Below, piece after piece: positions 47,352 through 56,985 of a stretch of 64,000 bases of DNA. Source of the stretch: Bacteroidales bacterium (GTDB lineage: Bacteria; Bacteroidota; Bacteroidia; Bacteroidales; UBA932); NCBI GenBank assembly GCA_023667095.1, contig JAMPAT010000011.1, forward strand, positions 28,297 through 92,296. The letters run 5' to 3'. Position 1 is the stretch's first letter. Each line of letters starts with the position of its first letter. Below the pieces are notes generated by a model. It was given only the letters and a program-made list of their open reading frames with translations, was not told the origin of the DNA and did not search any database. Made by a program: the position numbers and the translations under genes.

Positions 47352-48722
47352 ATGAGAAAAATTTATTGGCTGGCTTTGACAGCCATGGTATTTGTGCTTG
47401 CATCTTGCAAGGATAATAAGCTCACTGAACCAGAAGACCCCCAGGCTCCTGTGATTGAGTCTGCCTCTTTAAGAAGCCTTTCAGGAGAAAACTATGTACA
47501 GATAGGGGAAAATGTAAAATTTTCGGCAAAAGTAAGCGTAAAGGGCAGTATTCTAAACACATGGTCTGTTGTAATAAGAAATGGAAATATGGAAATCAGC
47601 TCTTCTGAAGGAAGTTTCGATGGGGGCAAGGAAAGTGCAGTGATTGAAAAGGAATTGAGGTTCGCATTGGATGCCTCTGATATCACTGTGGATTTTGTTC
47701 CGGAAGTCATTCTTAAAGTCACTAATGCCGATGGAATGTTTACCGAAAAGACGCTTTCTGATTCAGAGGCTCTGACGGTCAAGGCTCCGGAAATATTTGA
47801 AGAACTTTATCTGACAGACAGCAACGGCAGGTCATTCCTGATGAAGCAGACATCGGCTAAAGGAAGATACCGGACCTCTGATGCTTTGGATGGAATAGGC
47901 GAATCGTTTGCCATCTCATCCGAACTTGCATCGGGGAAACCGGCAGGAAAAGTATGGAGCGGCATCACAACTCCGGATGCAGGAGAATATGGCCTGCTCT
48001 GGATTGGTTTCGATATTTTAAGCGGACAGCTCAGCAAGATGATAGACCATACGGTCACATTCGACTATGACTTGATGGCTGATGATGCAGCACAGGGCTA
48101 TAAAGTGTTCTGGGAGCGTGGACTTGTGCAGGATTGCCGCTGCGAATTTATAAATTATCCTGCCGGCATGAAACTTCAGGGTGACAGGTTTGAGGATGCC
48201 GAGGGCAATACAGCAAGGTATACAGGCCACACTTTCAACAAATTTGAAGTCTACCACGAAGCAACAGGAAACTGGTTCATTGTAAAATATCAGTGGAATG
48301 TCGGTGATGCAATGTGGCTGACTGGAGCAAATTCTTCACTCCCAATGTCTCCTTTCTGTGATGGCAGACAGATAAACTGGTTTGATAATGCGCCAAATGG
48401 TGTCTGTTCAACTTCAACAGTGTCGTTTGTCAAGAGCAGCCAGACAGAATGGAGGGCACTCGTTTATCTGAAATCAAACTTTGAATTCAAACTGTACTCA
48501 GGCTTCGGATGGGCTTTTGAGGTGACTCCGGTAACTTCAAGGAGCACAGATTTAATATCCGTTACTCCATTGGAAGCTGACGAGGCTGGTAATTTGTCAG
48601 GCAATTTTGCTGAACCTGGGACAAACTTCACCGAGGGACTCTATATGCTTACATTCAGCAGTGTTGACAATACATTGTCGGCTGAAAAGTATCCTGAATC
48701 AGCTTTACCTGCAATACAGTAG
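47352..48722 (+). CDS. SusE-position surface lipoprotein, copy 2
   Basis: 456 residues, lipobox Cys19 (VLASC) followed by KDNK, a surface-type signal. Same layout as the protein at 44692: an Ig/PKD-like start (YVQIGENVKFSAKVS), then ELYLTDSNGRSFLM, MIDHTVTFDYDLM, GDRFEDAEGNTARYTGH and MWLTGANSSLPMS. The two are clearly related but diverged, so the duplication is not recent. Presumed surface glycan binding, with different fine specificity possible. Confidence 0.75.
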   Translation: MRKIYWLALTAMVFVLASCKDNKLTEPEDPQAPVIESASLRSLSGENYVQIGENVKFSAKVSVKGSILNTWSVVIRNGNMEISSSEGSFDGGKESAVIEKELRFALDASDITVDFVPEVILKVTNADGMFTEKTLSDSEALTVKAPEIFEELYLTDSNGRSFLMKQTSAKGRYRTSDALDGIGESFAISSELASGKPAGKVWSGITTPDAGEYGLLWIGFDILSGQLSKMIDHTVTFDYDLMADDAAQGYKVFWERGLVQDCRCEFINYPAGMKLQGDRFEDAEGNTARYTGHTFNKFEVYHEATGNWFIVKYQWNVGDAMWLTGANSSLPMSPFCDGRQINWFDNAPNGVCSTSTVSFVKSSQTEWRALVYLKSNFEFKLYSGFGWAFEVTPVTSRSTDLISVTPLEADEAGNLSGNFAEPGTNFTEGLYMLTFSSVDNTLSAEKYPESALPAIQ

Positions 48723-48724
48723 CA

Positions 48725-49936
48725 ATGATGAAAAATATTCTATTGTCAGCTTTCGCGGCTGTCATGTTCCTGACAGCCTGCGAAACACAGTCCGGAGACT
48801 CCGGCAGGATGGAGAAATGGGAATCTCCGTACAGCCTTGAAGGGCTTACTGTTGATGGCCAGTTTCCGATAATTGCATGGACAGGAATTGAAGCGGAGAA
48901 TGCAGAGGTGAAACTTGCTGCCATGAGAGATTGCGGTATCAATGTCTATCTTGGATGGTATGACAATATGGATGCAGTCATCTCTACCCTTGAACAGGCG
49001 GAAAAGGCCGGAGTCAAGGCCATACTCAAAAGCAATGAACTCCTTTCAGATACGGAGCAGGCTGTAAAGAGGATGATGGATTCCCCGGCACTTTTCGGAT
49101 ACCATATAGATGATGAGCCTGAGGTAAGCGAATTCGGTACGCTTGCTGACATAGTCAACAGGATAAAGGCTGTAGACAGCGGCCATCCGTGCTATGTGAA
49201 CCTGTATCCTAACTGGGCTTGGGGAGCCATAGACGGCTATTCTGCCAAAGTCACTTCTTTTCTTTCACAAGTCCCTGTCAGATTCCTTTCATTTGACCAT
49301 TATCCAATAATGGAGGTGAATGGTGTCAGTTCCCTAAGGCCTGAGTGGTACAAGAACCTTGAAGATATACGGAGGATTGCCAGGGCGAAGAAACTTCCGG
49401 TATGGGCATTTGCGCTCGCTCTTTCCCACAGGCTTGGAGATGTCCTGTATCCGGTTCCGACCGTAGAAGAACTGCGTCTGCAGATGTTCAGCAATTTAGT
49501 GTACGGAGCGCAGGGATTCCAGTATTTCACTTTTTGGGGAATATGGCAGAGTGGCCCGACACAGGTATATGACAGGGTGAAGACCGTCAACAGGGAACTG
49601 CAGGCATTGTCGAAATTTTTTCTTGGGGCAGATGTCACGGATGTATGGCATGTTGGAGAGAATATTCCCTATGGAACCAAAAAACTGGCAGAACTGCCAT
49701 ACGGAATAGACGGTATATCTGCAGATGGAGAAGGGGTCATCCTTTCAAGGGTGAGGAATGAAGACAATATTTATCTGGCCATAGTGAACAAGGATTACAG
49801 AAAATCCCAGTCTGTGGACATAAAATTTACAGGAAGGGCCTGGAAGTTTGACAAAGAAGGGAACCGTGCAGATGCGGTATCTGGTCCGGCAAGTATTGCC
49901 CCGGGAGATATAATGGTGTATCAAATTATTGACTGA
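48725..49936 (+). CDS. putative TIM-barrel glycoside hydrolase lipoprotein, copy 2
   Basis: 403 residues starting 2 nt after the previous stop; ATGATG gives two adjacent start choices. Lipobox FLTAC. Shares with copy 1 the GYHIDDEPEVSEF motif (Glu131), CYVNLYPNWAWG, FLSFDHYPI, VWAFALALSHRLG, LVYGAQGFQYFTFWG and a C-terminal beta domain (VRNEDNIYLAIVNKDY). The conserved Glu in DEP and Asp in SFDxYP are candidate catalytic residues; no second conserved Glu stands out. Function unknown; location in a PUL between binding proteins and GH5/GH20 supports a role in glycan cleavage. Confidence 0.65.
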   Translation: MMKNILLSAFAAVMFLTACETQSGDSGRMEKWESPYSLEGLTVDGQFPIIAWTGIEAENAEVKLAAMRDCGINVYLGWYDNMDAVISTLEQAEKAGVKAILKSNELLSDTEQAVKRMMDSPALFGYHIDDEPEVSEFGTLADIVNRIKAVDSGHPCYVNLYPNWAWGAIDGYSAKVTSFLSQVPVRFLSFDHYPIMEVNGVSSLRPEWYKNLEDIRRIARAKKLPVWAFALALSHRLGDVLYPVPTVEELRLQMFSNLVYGAQGFQYFTFWGIWQSGPTQVYDRVKTVNRELQALSKFFLGADVTDVWHVGENIPYGTKKLAELPYGIDGISADGEGVILSRVRNEDNIYLAIVNKDYRKSQSVDIKFTGRAWKFDKEGNRADAVSGPASIAPGDIMVYQIID

Positions 49937-49950
49937 TAATTATATATTCA

Positions 49951-51051
49951 ATGAAAAAATATAGTTTTATATTATTGCTTATTGCAGTTCTGGCATGTTC
50001 TTGCTGTAAAGGACCTCAGGCTGGTGCCAGATGGACTGCGGAACGTGCCAACGGATGGTATGCAGGCAAAGGCTGGGTGAGAGGATGCGACTATATCCCG
50101 GCTTACGCAATAAACCAGCTTGAAATGTGGCAGGAGGAGACATTTGACATCCAGGAGATTGACAAGGAACTTGGATGGGCTGAGGAGCTTGGCTTCAACT
50201 GCATGAGGGTATTTCTCCATCATGTCCTCTGGGAAACCGACAGAGAAGGGTTCAAGGACAGGATTGACAGATATCTCGAAGTCTCTTCCGGACATGGCAT
50301 CTCCACGATGCTTGTATTCCTTGATGACTGCTGGAATGAGAGCTGTGCCCCGGGGATGCAGCCGCTCCCGGAAAGGGGAGTGCATAATTCCGGATGGGCA
50401 AAGGACCCGGGAATCCTGTATTTCGGCCCTTGCGGAAGCGGCTGCATGTATGCTGAAGATACGACAGCCATTGTATCTGTCCTCGAAAATTATGTAAAGG
50501 ATATCATGACGGAGTTCAGGGATGACGACAGGATATTTGCATGGGACCTCTACAATGAGCCTGGTGGCGGACAGGATCCTGACAGATACTATGAACGCAG
50601 CTTCCCGCTGCTCAAATCCATTTTCGGGTGGGCACGTGAAGTTAATCCTTCACAGCCGGTTACGGCCGGTGTGTGGCATCCGCGCCTTAAGGATATGAAT
50701 GCCTGGCAGATTGCCAACTCTGATATCATAACATACCACACTTACGAACCTCTGGAGCAGCACAGGCAGATGCTTGACACACTCAAGGCATACGGACGTC
50801 CAATGGTCTGTACAGAATATATGGCCCGTACCCAGGGAAGTACATTTGAAAGCATCATGCCTATGCTGAAAGAGGAGAATGTCGGTGCAATCAGCTGGGG
50901 TTTTGTCGCAGGCAAGACCAATACAATATTCGCATGGTCGACACCTCTTGATGCCGATGAGCCGGAGCTGTGGTTCCATGACATCCTCCGCGGTGACGGG
51001 ACACCTTACTGTGAAGAAGAGGCCGTATTTATAAAGTCACTTGCAAGATGA
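49951..51051 (+). CDS. GH5-like (clan A) glycoside hydrolase lipoprotein
   Basis: 366 residues, lipobox around Cys17-Cys20 (VLACSCC). TIM barrel of clan GH-A: WDLYNEPGG with acid/base Glu203, and VCTEYMAR with nucleophile Glu289; HTYEP and WHPRL are further barrel landmarks. GH5 covers many beta-glucan and beta-mannan activities. In an N-glycan setting a beta-mannosidase of the core Man-beta-1,4-GlcNAc (as in subfamily GH5_18) is attractive, but that is inference only. The stop TGA overlaps the ATG of the GH20 gene. Confidence 0.8.
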   Translation: MKKYSFILLLIAVLACSCCKGPQAGARWTAERANGWYAGKGWVRGCDYIPAYAINQLEMWQEETFDIQEIDKELGWAEELGFNCMRVFLHHVLWETDREGFKDRIDRYLEVSSGHGISTMLVFLDDCWNESCAPGMQPLPERGVHNSGWAKDPGILYFGPCGSGCMYAEDTTAIVSVLENYVKDIMTEFRDDDRIFAWDLYNEPGGGQDPDRYYERSFPLLKSIFGWAREVNPSQPVTAGVWHPRLKDMNAWQIANSDIITYHTYEPLEQHRQMLDTLKAYGRPMVCTEYMARTQGSTFESIMPMLKEENVGAISWGFVAGKTNTIFAWSTPLDADEPELWFHDILRGDGTPYCEEEAVFIKSLAR

Positions 51052-52664
51052 TGCCCATAAAGAAGATTATTGCAGCATTTCTTGTTCTCCTGCCTGTAAT
51101 GGCCATGGCTGATACAGGCAGGAGGCTTCCCGTAGTGCCTTGCCCGTTGGAGACAGTATTTGCCGATGGGAGTTTCAATGCCAAGGGGGCCAGGGTGGTG
51201 GCTTCAGGACTTCTATCAGATGAGGCTGCCCTTGCCGGAGAATTCGCGGAACGCCTCAAGGCTGCATCAGGAAGTGGCAGGGGACGTTCTGTCATATCTT
51301 TCAGGCATGTGGACGGGATGTCTCCGGAGGAATATTCAATAGATGTGTCAGGACGGCGCATCGAGGTACTGTCATCTTCATATTCCGGTACACTGTATGC
51401 AATAAGGACATTGATGCAGATGCTGCCTGCCGGGGTGTATTCCGGCTCGTACTGTGCCGATTCATGCTGGAATATCCCGTGTGTCAGGATAAATGACAGG
51501 CCAAGGTTTGGCTACAGGGGGCTGCACCTTGACTGTTCAAGGCATTTTTTCGGGATAGATGAAATCCATAGGCTTCTCGACCTTATGTCCTTCTATAAGC
51601 TGAACCGTTTCCATTGGCATCTGACCGATGACCATGGCTGGAGGGCTGAAATCAGGAAATACCCATTGCTCACTGAAACCGGTTCATACAGGGACGGGAC
51701 AATGGTCGGCAGGGACATGGATTCCAATGACGGGGTCAGATATGGAGGCTACTATACGCAGCAGCAGATGAAGGAGGTCGTGGACTATGCCGCGCGTCTC
51801 GGGATAGAGGTTGTCCCGGAGATTGACCTGCCTGCCCATATCGTGTCCGCATTGGCTGCATATCCGCACCTTGGCTGCACAGGAGGTCCATACAGGCTGA
51901 TGACTGTATGGGATATTTCACCGGAAATATTGTGCGCAGGTAAAGATTCCACATTTGAATTCATTGAGGATGTGCTGGATGAAATATGTGAAATCTTTCC
52001 GTATGAATATATCCATATCGGCGGAGACGAATGCCCCAAGGACAGGTGGAAGGCGTGTCCGTTCTGCCAGGCGCGTATTGCAGAGCTCGGGCTGGAGGAT
52101 ACGGAGCAGTGGACAGCAGAGCATTATCTGCAGAATTATGTCACGGCCAGAATCCAGGGTTATCTCCAGTCAAAGGGACGTAAAATCATCGGGTGGGATG
52201 AAATACTCGAAGGCAGCCTTTCCGAAGGTGCCACTGTGATGTCATGGAGAGGGGTTGATGGTGGAATAAAGGCTGCTTCCGAAGGTTTTGATGCAATCAT
52301 GACCCCTTGTGAATATTGCTATCTTGACTATTGCCAGTATGACCGTCCGGAGCTGGAACCGATATCGATAGGACATTATGTACCTGTACAGAAATGCTAT
52401 AGCTATGAACCCCTGGACGGGATTCCTGAAGAATATTCAGGACATATCCTCGGAGTGCAGTGCAATCTCTGGACAGAATTCATTGCAACGGCCTGGCACC
52501 TGGAATATATGCTTCTTCCGAGGATGCTTGCAATCAGTGAAGTGCAGTGGTCAGCCCCGGAGGTGAAATGCTATGACAGCTTCCGCTCAGACCTGATTAC
52601 ACACCAGTTCCCGATTCTGGAGTCAATGGGATATGATTTTTCCCGCAGGGTGGAGGAAGAATGA
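51048..52664 (+). CDS. GH20 beta-N-acetylhexosaminidase
   Basis: 538 residues with a signal peptide (AAFLVLLPVMAMA). N-terminal GH20b-type alpha/beta domain (YSGTLYAIRTLMQML), then the catalytic barrel: YRGLHLDCSRHFF, FHWHLTDDHGWR, and the catalytic pair Asp327-Glu328 in HIGGDECPK. Substrate-assisted exo-removal of beta-GlcNAc or GalNAc, likely in the periplasm. It overlaps the GH5 stop (ATGA) and ends PUL 2. It supplies the hexosaminidase step that PUL 1 lacks, as on complex N-glycan antennae. Confidence 0.94.
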   Translation: MMPIKKIIAAFLVLLPVMAMADTGRRLPVVPCPLETVFADGSFNAKGARVVASGLLSDEAALAGEFAERLKAASGSGRGRSVISFRHVDGMSPEEYSIDVSGRRIEVLSSSYSGTLYAIRTLMQMLPAGVYSGSYCADSCWNIPCVRINDRPRFGYRGLHLDCSRHFFGIDEIHRLLDLMSFYKLNRFHWHLTDDHGWRAEIRKYPLLTETGSYRDGTMVGRDMDSNDGVRYGGYYTQQQMKEVVDYAARLGIEVVPEIDLPAHIVSALAAYPHLGCTGGPYRLMTVWDISPEILCAGKDSTFEFIEDVLDEICEIFPYEYIHIGGDECPKDRWKACPFCQARIAELGLEDTEQWTAEHYLQNYVTARIQGYLQSKGRKIIGWDEILEGSLSEGATVMSWRGVDGGIKAASEGFDAIMTPCEYCYLDYCQYDRPELEPISIGHYVPVQKCYSYEPLDGIPEEYSGHILGVQCNLWTEFIATAWHLEYMLLPRMLAISEVQWSAPEVKCYDSFRSDLITHQFPILESMGYDFSRRVEEE

Positions 52665-52700
52665 CGGACGTGTTTGCCTGAAACTCTGCAAAAATGAACT

Positions 52701-52740
52701 TCACCTCTGGCGGAATATTCTTCAATTCTGCCAGAGGTGA
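52701..52740. terminator. convergent terminator between GH20 and DUF4301 genes
   Basis: A 16-bp stem, TCACCTCTGGCGGAAT (52701-52716) with ATTCTGCCAGAGGTGA (52725-52740), one G-U wobble, 8-nt loop. There is no T-run on the plus strand; a short one exists on the minus strand. Confidence 0.7.
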
Positions 52741-52779
52741 GCCGTTGATATAAGACTTGTTGAAGTCTGTCCGTCTAAC

Positions 52780-54363
52780 TTATCCCTGATGTGCAGGGCG
52801 AAGCAGGTCGAGAACAACCTTTACAGGGTTGAAAGTCTCGAGGGGAACTTCAACGAAGAGGGTATTCCAGTTGCTCATGGCACCGTTCCACAGGCCAGGG
52901 AGTTCAAGGGCCTTGAGCTCGCGGCCCTGGTAGCTCTTTGAACTGATGAATCCTGCGTCCTCGTCCACATATTTCAGGAGATCGAAACTTTCACCCCTGT
53001 AGTCATGCAGGCAGCATACTATATCCACAGGATTGAAATGTGTGGCATTTGCAAGCGCGCATCTTGCAGCCTCATCCGACATGTTTATCTGCACGCTTTC
53101 CAGGATCTGGAGCGATGTAGAGCCTGACTTGTCTGCAATGATGAAAGGTCCGCCTCCTGGTTCGCCCTGGTTCTTCACCATTCCGCATACACGGATCGGA
53201 CGGTTCAGCTTTTCCCTGAGTTTCAGCACCCTGTCCTTGCAGTCCTTGGCTTCAGGTATCCTGATGCAGAGCTCCTTGTCGAGGAATTCCTCTATATCAT
53301 CACATAGCGACATGCACTCAGGACTTGTAAATGCCTCTGTGTCACCGATAGTGTTGTTGTATCCGGGGATGATGGGCATATTCGGGGCCATGTTGAGGTG
53401 TGCACCTGTCACGGCATCCAGCTCATGGAGGTAGCCATGTATCTTGTCACGGAGCTCGACAGCCTTTCCAAGGAGAACTTTTTTGTACCTTGCAGTTGCT
53501 GGAAGATAGCTCTCAGTGGCCACATTGTCTATATTCTTGATTGAGACAATCTCCTCCTTTAGCTGGTTCAGGTTGTAGATCAGCGCACCGTGTCCGGCAG
53601 GACGGAACAGAAGCGAGTCTGTCTCTGTCCTGAAAGGCTTGTTGTCAACATCCACTGCAACAGTGTCGGTCGCCTTGTCCTGGAATGTGAATGTTATATT
53701 GTACTTTACCCCATACTTCTTTTCGTATGCTTCCTTGACTTCGGAGTATGCCTCTTCGAAGAGATGCTGGTGCTCAGGAGATATAGTGACAACAAGGTTC
53801 GCGCTCCCGTCAGCATTGCGCATATAGTTCTGTGCCTCCACAAGGTGCTCTGCAAATGCGGTCCTGACCTCACCGTCCTGGTATCTATGGAATTTAAGTA
53901 CCCCTTTAGGCTTTGCACCATAGCCAAGCCCGGCGTCAGTGAGGGTCTTGGACAGTATGTCCTTCCTGCTTGATGCGCTGTCTTCCGGCTCACCGAAAAG
54001 AGCCTTGTCATAGAATGCAAAGCTGCATATCTGTGCAACGAATCTTGCGGCAGGGGAGTCCTCCGCAACATCCTTTCCGGTGTTGAGGGCGTCAAGCCCG
54101 CTGAAAAGGTCCTTGAACATACGTGAGGCGGCTCCTGATGCAGGGACAAATTTGCATTTTCCTGCTATTTCAGCGGATTCGTAGTATGCAACAGCTGCAT
54201 CCTCCTCTTCCTTGCTGAGTACGGATATTCCTCTCTGCGGCGTTGCCGGGGCAATTATCTTCATCCATGGAAAGCCTTTCCTGAAGCGTTCCACCTGATC
54301 CTTTACTGTCTCTACAGATGAGCCTCTTGACTCAATCTGCCTTATGTCATCGTTTGTAAACAT
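52780..54363 (-). CDS. DUF4301 family protein
   Basis: 527 residues, no signal peptide, cytoplasmic. It matches the Bacteroidota-specific DUF4301 family by its opening (MFTNDDIRQIESRG) and by FVPASGAASRMFKDLF and FRPAGHGALIYNLN. The latter two look like nucleotide-sugar-pyrophosphorylase-type loops, so a sugar-phosphate nucleotidyltransferase-like activity is possible but unproven. Last gene of the recF operon, 19 nt after pdxB. Confidence 0.8.
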   Translation of the reverse strand: MFTNDDIRQIESRGSSVETVKDQVERFRKGFPWMKIIAPATPQRGISVLSKEEEDAAVAYYESAEIAGKCKFVPASGAASRMFKDLFSGLDALNTGKDVAEDSPAARFVAQICSFAFYDKALFGEPEDSASSRKDILSKTLTDAGLGYGAKPKGVLKFHRYQDGEVRTAFAEHLVEAQNYMRNADGSANLVVTISPEHQHLFEEAYSEVKEAYEKKYGVKYNITFTFQDKATDTVAVDVDNKPFRTETDSLLFRPAGHGALIYNLNQLKEEIVSIKNIDNVATESYLPATARYKKVLLGKAVELRDKIHGYLHELDAVTGAHLNMAPNMPIIPGYNNTIGDTEAFTSPECMSLCDDIEEFLDKELCIRIPEAKDCKDRVLKLREKLNRPIRVCGMVKNQGEPGGGPFIIADKSGSTSLQILESVQINMSDEAARCALANATHFNPVDIVCCLHDYRGESFDLLKYVDEDAGFISSKSYQGRELKALELPGLWNGAMSNWNTLFVEVPLETFNPVKVVLDLLRPAHQG

Positions 54364-54382
54364 TGTGTTATAATTTATATAG

Positions 54383-55465
54383 TTATCTTATTTTATTCTG
54401 CACCGGATATTCCGGAGCATTGTCTACATATATCTCCCTGCGGTATTTGTATTCCGAACGCATCTTTTCGAAATTGTCAGGATCCATCCTGAACAGGAAA
54501 TCATCCGTAAATATAGGATAATTATATTGGAAAAGTGCTGTTATCTCTCCCTGGTTCTTGCCTTTTAGGTCAAGCTTGATCGGCTGGTGTTCAGGAAGGT
54601 CGCATGTCGGGAAGAAATGGTATAGGCCCATGATCCCGAAATATCTTGCCACAGCCCTTACTGCAGATGCTGTCCCGTTCTGTTTCCCCTGGAATGAATA
54701 TCCTGCAATGTGCGGAGTCGCAATCTCCACCATCTCAATGAGTTCCTTGTTGATGTCAGGCTCGTTGCACCATGTGTCTATTATGACCGGGCCAAGCTTT
54801 GGAATGGCTTCCATCAGTGCCTCCTCGTCAACCACTTCTCCACGTGATGCATTGATGAAGAATGTCCCCGGGCGCATCATTGCGAAGAAATGGCTGTCCG
54901 CCATGCCCTTTGTGGTCTCGTCAAGGGGAGTGTGCATTGTCACCACAGTCGAATGTGAGAGCAGGTAGTCAAGCTGGCAGAATCCCTCCTGGCCTTCCTT
55001 GGCTGCCCTCGGGGGATCGCAAAGCAGCACATTGAATCCGAGATACCTCGCCATGTGCTCTATCTTCTTGCCCACATTCCCGACACCGATTATGCCTATT
55101 GTTGCACCGTCGAGCTTGATTGCATTCCTTGATGCAGTGCCGTACAGTGCAGAAAACACATACTGCATAACGCCTCCTGCATTGCACCCCTGCGCATTAT
55201 AGACCCTTATGCCGTTCTCCTTGCAATATCCGAGGTCGATATGGTCGGTACCTATTGTCGCAGTAGCAATCAATGACACCCTTGAACCCTCGAGAAGTTC
55301 GCGGTTGCATCTTGTCCTTGTCCTTATTATCATGGCATCTGCATATTTTACATCTGCAGCCCTGATGTCCTTGCCGTCAATGAAAACAATGTCGGCATAC
55401 GGTTCGAATATACCTTCAAGGAAAGGTACATTCCTGTCTGCCACTATCTTTATACGTTTGAACAT
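54383..55465 (-). CDS. pdxB: 4-phosphoerythronate dehydrogenase
   Basis: 360 residues. A D-isomer-specific 2-hydroxyacid dehydrogenase: NAD-binding GIIGVGNVGKKIEHMARYLG, ATATIGTDHIDL, INASRGEVVDEEAL, HIAGYSFQGKQNGT, and the short C-terminal dimerisation domain typical of PdxB. It oxidises 4-phospho-D-erythronate in pyridoxal-phosphate synthesis (DXP-dependent route). Placed between DUF721 and DUF4301 genes in one minus-strand operon. Confidence 0.93.
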   Translation of the reverse strand: MFKRIKIVADRNVPFLEGIFEPYADIVFIDGKDIRAADVKYADAMIIRTRTRCNRELLEGSRVSLIATATIGTDHIDLGYCKENGIRVYNAQGCNAGGVMQYVFSALYGTASRNAIKLDGATIGIIGVGNVGKKIEHMARYLGFNVLLCDPPRAAKEGQEGFCQLDYLLSHSTVVTMHTPLDETTKGMADSHFFAMMRPGTFFINASRGEVVDEEALMEAIPKLGPVIIDTWCNEPDINKELIEMVEIATPHIAGYSFQGKQNGTASAVRAVARYFGIMGLYHFFPTCDLPEHQPIKLDLKGKNQGEITALFQYNYPIFTDDFLFRMDPDNFEKMRSEYKYRREIYVDNAPEYPVQNKIR

Positions 55466-55490
55466 GTCTTCCTTTTTAAGTATGCTGCCC

Positions 55491-55841
55491 TTATTTCAAT
55501 ATGATATCCTTGACAGGAGGATTCTTGCCGTCATTGTCAAACATCCCGTCATTCTCAAGGAACTCGTTCATTTTCTGCAGTATGACGTCTTTCTGCATAT
55601 ATATATGGCTACGGACCATCGAGGACGACATCCCGCAGTGGAGCACACCGTTCCTGAAATATCTGCTTACAGTGTATCTGCCTGCACCTGACACTTCGTC
55701 CCATGCCGCGAATACCCTCTGGGTGTTCAGTCCGGAAGTAAGCTTCATGCTTCTTATGAATGCCTTGACAAGTACATCCATCCCGACCACCTCCTGCCTG
55801 CGGATACTTCCTCCAACCTGTCCGATGTTTCTCTTTATCAT
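55491..55841 (-). CDS. DUF721 (DciA-like) protein
   Basis: 116 residues. DUF721 signature: LTSGLNTQRVFAAWDEVSG near the middle and LHCGMSSSMVRSHIYMQK later. DUF721/DciA proteins include the ancestral loader of the DnaB replicative helicase, and in Bacteroidota they often sit next to recF, as here (3 nt downstream). A role in replication or repair is likely. Confidence 0.85.
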   Translation of the reverse strand: MIKRNIGQVGGSIRRQEVVGMDVLVKAFIRSMKLTSGLNTQRVFAAWDEVSGAGRYTVSRYFRNGVLHCGMSSSMVRSHIYMQKDVILQKMNEFLENDGMFDNDGKNPPVKDIILK

Positions 55842-55844
55842 AGC

Positions 55845-56942
55845 CTATATCCTCGTGAAAGTTCCTCCTGATGTCTCGAAATATGCCCTGTCGCTTGTCA
55901 GCCTGTCCACAATCCCGCTGAGCCTCACCTTGTTGCTGTCTGTTATGAATATCTGCCCGAAATCGCTGCTTGACACCATCTCAAGCAGGTTGGAGATTCG
56001 GCTCATGTCCAGCTTGTCAAATACATCGTCCAGAAGGAGCATCGGGGCAAAGCCGTAGTCCTGCTTCATGATTTCATACTGGGCAAATTTAAGTGACACG
56101 ATAAATGACTTCTGCTGTCCCTGGGAACCGCACCTGCGTATCGGATGGCCGTCCATTGTGAAGATGAAATCGTCACGCTGGATGCCGGCGGAAGTGTATC
56201 CGAGTGCCATGTCACGCTCCGTGCAGCTGCCAAGGACCGACTCCAGGCTTCCCTTGTCAAGGTCTGACCTGTATTCTATGTCGACAGTTTCACTCCCTCC
56301 AGACAACGACCTGTAGAAATCGGATACAGCAGGCTTCATGTCCTCTGCAAATCTCTTTCGTGCGTCATATATTGTATCGGCGTGTCCGGCCATCTTCATG
56401 TTGAATACCTCGAGCAATCCACGGTCCGGATTCCTGTCCTTGAGCAGCCTGTTCCTCTGGAAGAGGAGACGGTTGTACTGCTGGGCGGCATTGAGGTAGG
56501 TACTGTCCATCTGTGAGAGCACGGAATTCGCGAATTTTCTGCGTTCCTCCCCGGATTCGCTCACGAGCGAAATATCTGAGGGTGATACCATTACAATCGG
56601 GAGGGTACCGATGTGGGAAGAAATCCTCGGATATGCCTTCCCGTCTTTCCTTAGCTTCTTGTCCCCGGATGAACTTACAGATATCGAGAATTTTGATGAT
56701 GTCCCGTTAGGCATCCCATAGGTGCCGCAGACAGAGAATGTGTCAGCACCGTGCCTGTATATATAGCTGTCAGAGGCGGCAAACGCGCTCTTTGTCATTG
56801 AAAGGTAGTAGACGGCATCCAAAAGGTTGGTCTTGCCCTCACCGTTGTTGCCGGATATGCAGTTGATATTTGAAGCGAACTCCAGCTCCTGGAATTCGAT
56901 GTTCCTGAAGTTTGAAACTGTTATTTTATCTAATGTTGGCAT
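55845..56942 (-). CDS. recF: DNA replication/repair protein RecF
   Basis: 365 residues, SMC-like ATPase. Walker A GNNGEGKTNLLDAVY at 31-45, ABC-type signature GSQGQQKSFIVSLKFAQY, Walker B MLLLDDVFDKLD. RecF helps load RecA at gaps. First gene of recF-DUF721-pdxB-DUF4301. Confidence 0.95.
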   Translation of the reverse strand: MPTLDKITVSNFRNIEFQELEFASNINCISGNNGEGKTNLLDAVYYLSMTKSAFAASDSYIYRHGADTFSVCGTYGMPNGTSSKFSISVSSSGDKKLRKDGKAYPRISSHIGTLPIVMVSPSDISLVSESGEERRKFANSVLSQMDSTYLNAAQQYNRLLFQRNRLLKDRNPDRGLLEVFNMKMAGHADTIYDARKRFAEDMKPAVSDFYRSLSGGSETVDIEYRSDLDKGSLESVLGSCTERDMALGYTSAGIQRDDFIFTMDGHPIRRCGSQGQQKSFIVSLKFAQYEIMKQDYGFAPMLLLDDVFDKLDMSRISNLLEMVSSSDFGQIFITDSNKVRLSGIVDRLTSDRAYFETSGGTFTRI

Positions 56943-56985
56943 GGGTCCAGGTTAATACAGCTTTCACAAGTGTAAGCCAGCCTTG

